DNA of 64,000 bases, taken from Diprion similis. Its lineage: Eukaryota; Arthropoda; Insecta; Hymenoptera; Diprionidae. Where the stretch lies: contig NC_060112.1 of the NCBI RefSeq assembly GCF_021155765.1, forward strand, positions 17,360,001 to 17,424,000, in the 5' to 3' direction. Position numbers and translations under genes: made by a program. The stretch's first letter is position 1. Each line of letters begins with the position of its first letter. The notes under the pieces are model-generated. The model saw only the letters and a list, made by a program, of their open reading frames with translations. It did not search any database and had not been told where the DNA came from. Of the stretch, positions 61,689-64,000 are shown one piece after another.

Positions 61689-64000
61689 ATGCAGAGTTTT
61701 GCTATATTTCTCGTGGTGCCGCTACTCCTCATAAATTTGAGCCAAGCCTCATCTCCAACACTTCCGTCGCTACAACCTATTGTCATTAATGGCAATTATT
61801 CAACAAGTTATACAAAGGAGATAAACACTTACATTGAATATGTGTTTGTGTACAGTGAAAACAATGTAATTATCCTATATATTGAATTCAGTATTGTAAA
61901 AAATCAGAACTATAATTATTTCCCATACACAGTAAAGCATGTTCGAATTGTACAGTCGACATTTTGTAACAAAAATTCACTGGTTATAGATAACATCTTT
62001 AGATGGTGCTCGTATAACAGTTCAGAGCAATGCCAGCAGCAGTCTTCCTTTAATTATTGTCGTTCGTCAACAAAAGGGAATCTTGTCTTGGCAAATTCCT
62101 TTGTTTGTTAAAACTGCTGATGATGTTCTCGAATATAACACAACAAGTCGAACATTGTGTCCAACAAGTGATTATCAAAGATTGGGCTCCAGAGATCAAA
62201 ATGAATTCGTAACTGTTAGTATTTCTACTGCAAGTGTATCAAACATCAGCTTCAGCATGAGTGTCTTTCTATCTCATGACTTTTATATGCAGTAAGTTAT
62301 AAACTAATTTATATAATCATAGTATCTTGCCATAACTGCTTTTGTTCCTCATTGATACTTGATAGAAGGGTTGATCGTATTTTTGTTTTTATTTTAGGCC
62401 TGGAGAAGTTAGAAATGTAACTATCTCTCCGGCGGAACCAATTTATTATGGATTCAAATTTTCTGGAGAAATGGAGAGTTCTTCGGTGCTCATGCAAGTG
62501 GAATCTGATAGCGATACCTGCATGACAGTATCCATTCAGAATATTTCAGTAAGTGCACTCTATTAAAAGTATGTTTTTCATGGCTTAATTTAGATTCGAA
62601 ATGTTTGCCTTTAAGTCGAAAATTTTTTCTATTTTTGTTTATATGTAATCTTTATAAACAGGTACAGTGGGACCTCGTTATTGCACAGCTATCCTAGGTG
62701 TCTGTCTTATAGCGAACATCTCACTCTTCTGTAGCCCGTTCGGGAGCAGAAGTATGTAGTCACTGTGGTAGACATGCTATGCCCTAGACAGCAAGGGACT
62801 TCCATATGCCGTATGACGTGCAAAAACACCTTGGCAGAAGAGGAAAGTTGTTCAGTTACATGGTAGAGAATTGTCTTGAAGTGGGATGCGTAATAACGAG
62901 GTCCCAATTTCCTGGGAATTTTGAGTCATAGGAAAATAATTATGAGGTTTGAAACTTCTTTTTAAATAATGAGATGTTATTTTTTAGTGTCCGGTATTTG
63001 ATTTGGAAAGAAACATACAATTCTCTGGATACTGGCAAACAGTTAGCCGAAAAGGTGGCATTACCATACCGGTGAGCATTATAATTTCTACATAGCAGAG
63101 TTATTTAATGTTTTAGACATAGATTCAGCTAGTACTCTGAAAAAAAATGATCCAGATGCATTTACTATCCTTATTTCTAGTTCAGATATAACAATGAGTT
63201 TTATATTTTCAGAGAGAAAGGTATCCGCATGGCTTTTTTGTAGTTCTGGTAGTAAAAGGAGATGACAGTGACTGTAAGGGAAATCAAATGCAGAGTTATC
63301 CAGGAACTAAAACAGTGTCATTATCCATAGAACCGAGCATAACAAAGCAGGACTATATATTTGCTTCCTCTATAGTTGTGTCAGTTTTAATAGGGTTTTG
63401 TATTTTCTATATTATCGGAGTTATTGCATTCAGAATCAGAGAGGGTAGGATGTTGAGAGAACAACTACTATCCGATCAGGATGAAGCGGAGGGAACACAT
63501 AGTACCGATGGTCCATCTTCAATGGGCGAGGTAATATGCAATAAACAAAGCTATTGTAAGTTGTCATTCGATTGCTCTGACTAAATAATTTTCAAAAGGT
63601 TTTTAAAACTTTTAGCTCGGCCCCAGCCACTGGGCTTCCATAGACGAAGACTCTTCTTTGGATGAAGATGACATAGATATGTTGGAGGATGCTCTTTCTG
63701 ATAAAGAAGTTATAAGAACTAGACGAGTGCTCTCAGTTTGCGATCTTGCTCGAAAAGATCCTCGAATTTTGAGGCATAAATCTCGTTTGTATGTATATTA
63801 TCTCGGTACTGTAGCTGTATTTTATACGCTACCAGTTATTCAATTGGTTGTGACCTACCAGCAAGTCCTACATGTGACTGGCAATCAAGATTTGTGCTAC
63901 TACAATTTTTTGTGCGCGCATCCTCTGGGATTGTTGTCGGACTTCAATCACGTCTTTTCGAACTTAGGATACGTGATTCTAGGCCTATTGTTTATACTTC
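61689..64000 (+). CDS. SID-1-like transmembrane dsRNA/cholesterol channel family protein (SIDT), N-terminal 472 aa, truncated by the window
   Basis: Six exons so far: 61689-61865, 61990-62291, 62398-62548, 62988-63071, 63213-63530 and 63616 onward. Residues 1-20 are a signal peptide ([20 protein letters not shown]). The extracellular domain has many NxS/T sequons and SID-1 blocks such as [20 protein letters not shown] and [11 protein letters not shown]. The first membrane segment is at about 285-313. A cytosolic acidic loop ([20 protein letters not shown]) follows, then a second segment (about 403-427) and the diagnostic [17 protein letters not shown] and [13 protein letters not shown]. In C. 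elegans SID-1 imports dsRNA; insect homologues have variable roles, and vertebrate SIDT proteins act in lysosomes. The frame at 61689 runs on past 61865 to a stop, but the donor there plus the acceptor at 61989 restores the family sequence. The remaining membrane segments lie beyond 64000. Confidence 0.9.
62665..62907. mobile_element. Tc1/mariner-pogo-type MITE in a SID-1-like gene intron, about 243 bp
   Basis: The left end, after a TA, is CAGTGGGACCTCGTTATTGC (62665). The reverse complement of the right end reads TTGGGACCTCGTTATTACGC. The roughly 20-bp inverted ends beginning CAGTGGGACC next to TA are typical of pogo/Tigger-type elements. The right-hand terminal CTG and flanking TA are mutated. 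The interior has no transposase. It lies in the intron between exons 3 and 4. Confidence 0.75.

Noticed and set aside
61866-62111. Continuation of the first SID-1-like exon to a stop at about 62109
   Set aside because: This is intron read-through. A donor at 61866 and acceptor at 61989 switch to the frame carrying [17 protein letters not shown].

Overview
This window is animal nuclear DNA, almost certainly from an insect. Every gene I recognise is a eukaryotic, intron-bearing, single-copy gene with short GT-AG introns in an AT-rich background, separated by long gene-poor, repeat-bearing spacers. A SID-1-type dsRNA channel gene and a single-domain von Willebrand factor C (SVWC) secreted protein point to arthropods. 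SID-1 genes are absent from flies and mosquitoes, so a non-dipteran insect fits best. Hymenoptera is my guess, but this is inference and not shown by the sequence.

Layout: 1-2000 myotrophin (minus strand). 2000-6650 spacer. 6650-9800 secreted SVWC protein with a clear TATA promoter (minus). 9850-19220 a long gene desert holding a short inverted-repeat element and two small hairpins. 19221-20830 PPP1R15, the eIF2alpha-phosphatase regulator, with an upstream ORF (minus). 22601-25052 Sam50, the mitochondrial outer-membrane barrel assembly protein (minus). 26389-31905 a calcium-activated anoctamin/TMEM16 protein (minus). 35067-40651 Wee1 kinase (plus), with a LINE tail in its last intron. 42900-43760 palindromic elements and a Harbinger transposase remnant. 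44559-49748 the RBM26/27 homologue swm (plus). 50390-51190 a large fold-back repeat. 52784-54533 SLC10A7 (minus). 55884-57793 proteasome subunit Rpn9/PSMD13 (plus). 58900-60300 further palindromic elements. 61689-64000 the 5' half of a SID-1-like gene (plus), cut by the window edge.

The genes are unrelated housekeeping or signalling genes and do not form an operon or pathway cluster. Joining exons by splice phase gave open frames of normal family length: 118 aa myotrophin, 161 aa SVWC, 395 aa PPP1R15, 495 aa Sam50, 996 aa anoctamin, 584 aa Wee1, 967 aa swm, 325 aa SLC10A7, 388 aa Rpn9, and 472 aa of the SID-1 protein. All splice sites were chosen by eye from consensus, phase and remembered family similarity; no transcript evidence was available.

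I found no convincing new multi-gene system. The observations most worth a second look are the PPP1R15 upstream ORF beside an initiator-like site, two unusual introns in Sam50 (one GC-AG, one stop-free and divisible by three), the ~330-bp-arm fold-back downstream of swm, and several families of palindromic non-autonomous elements, including one present at both 22 kb and 60 kb.
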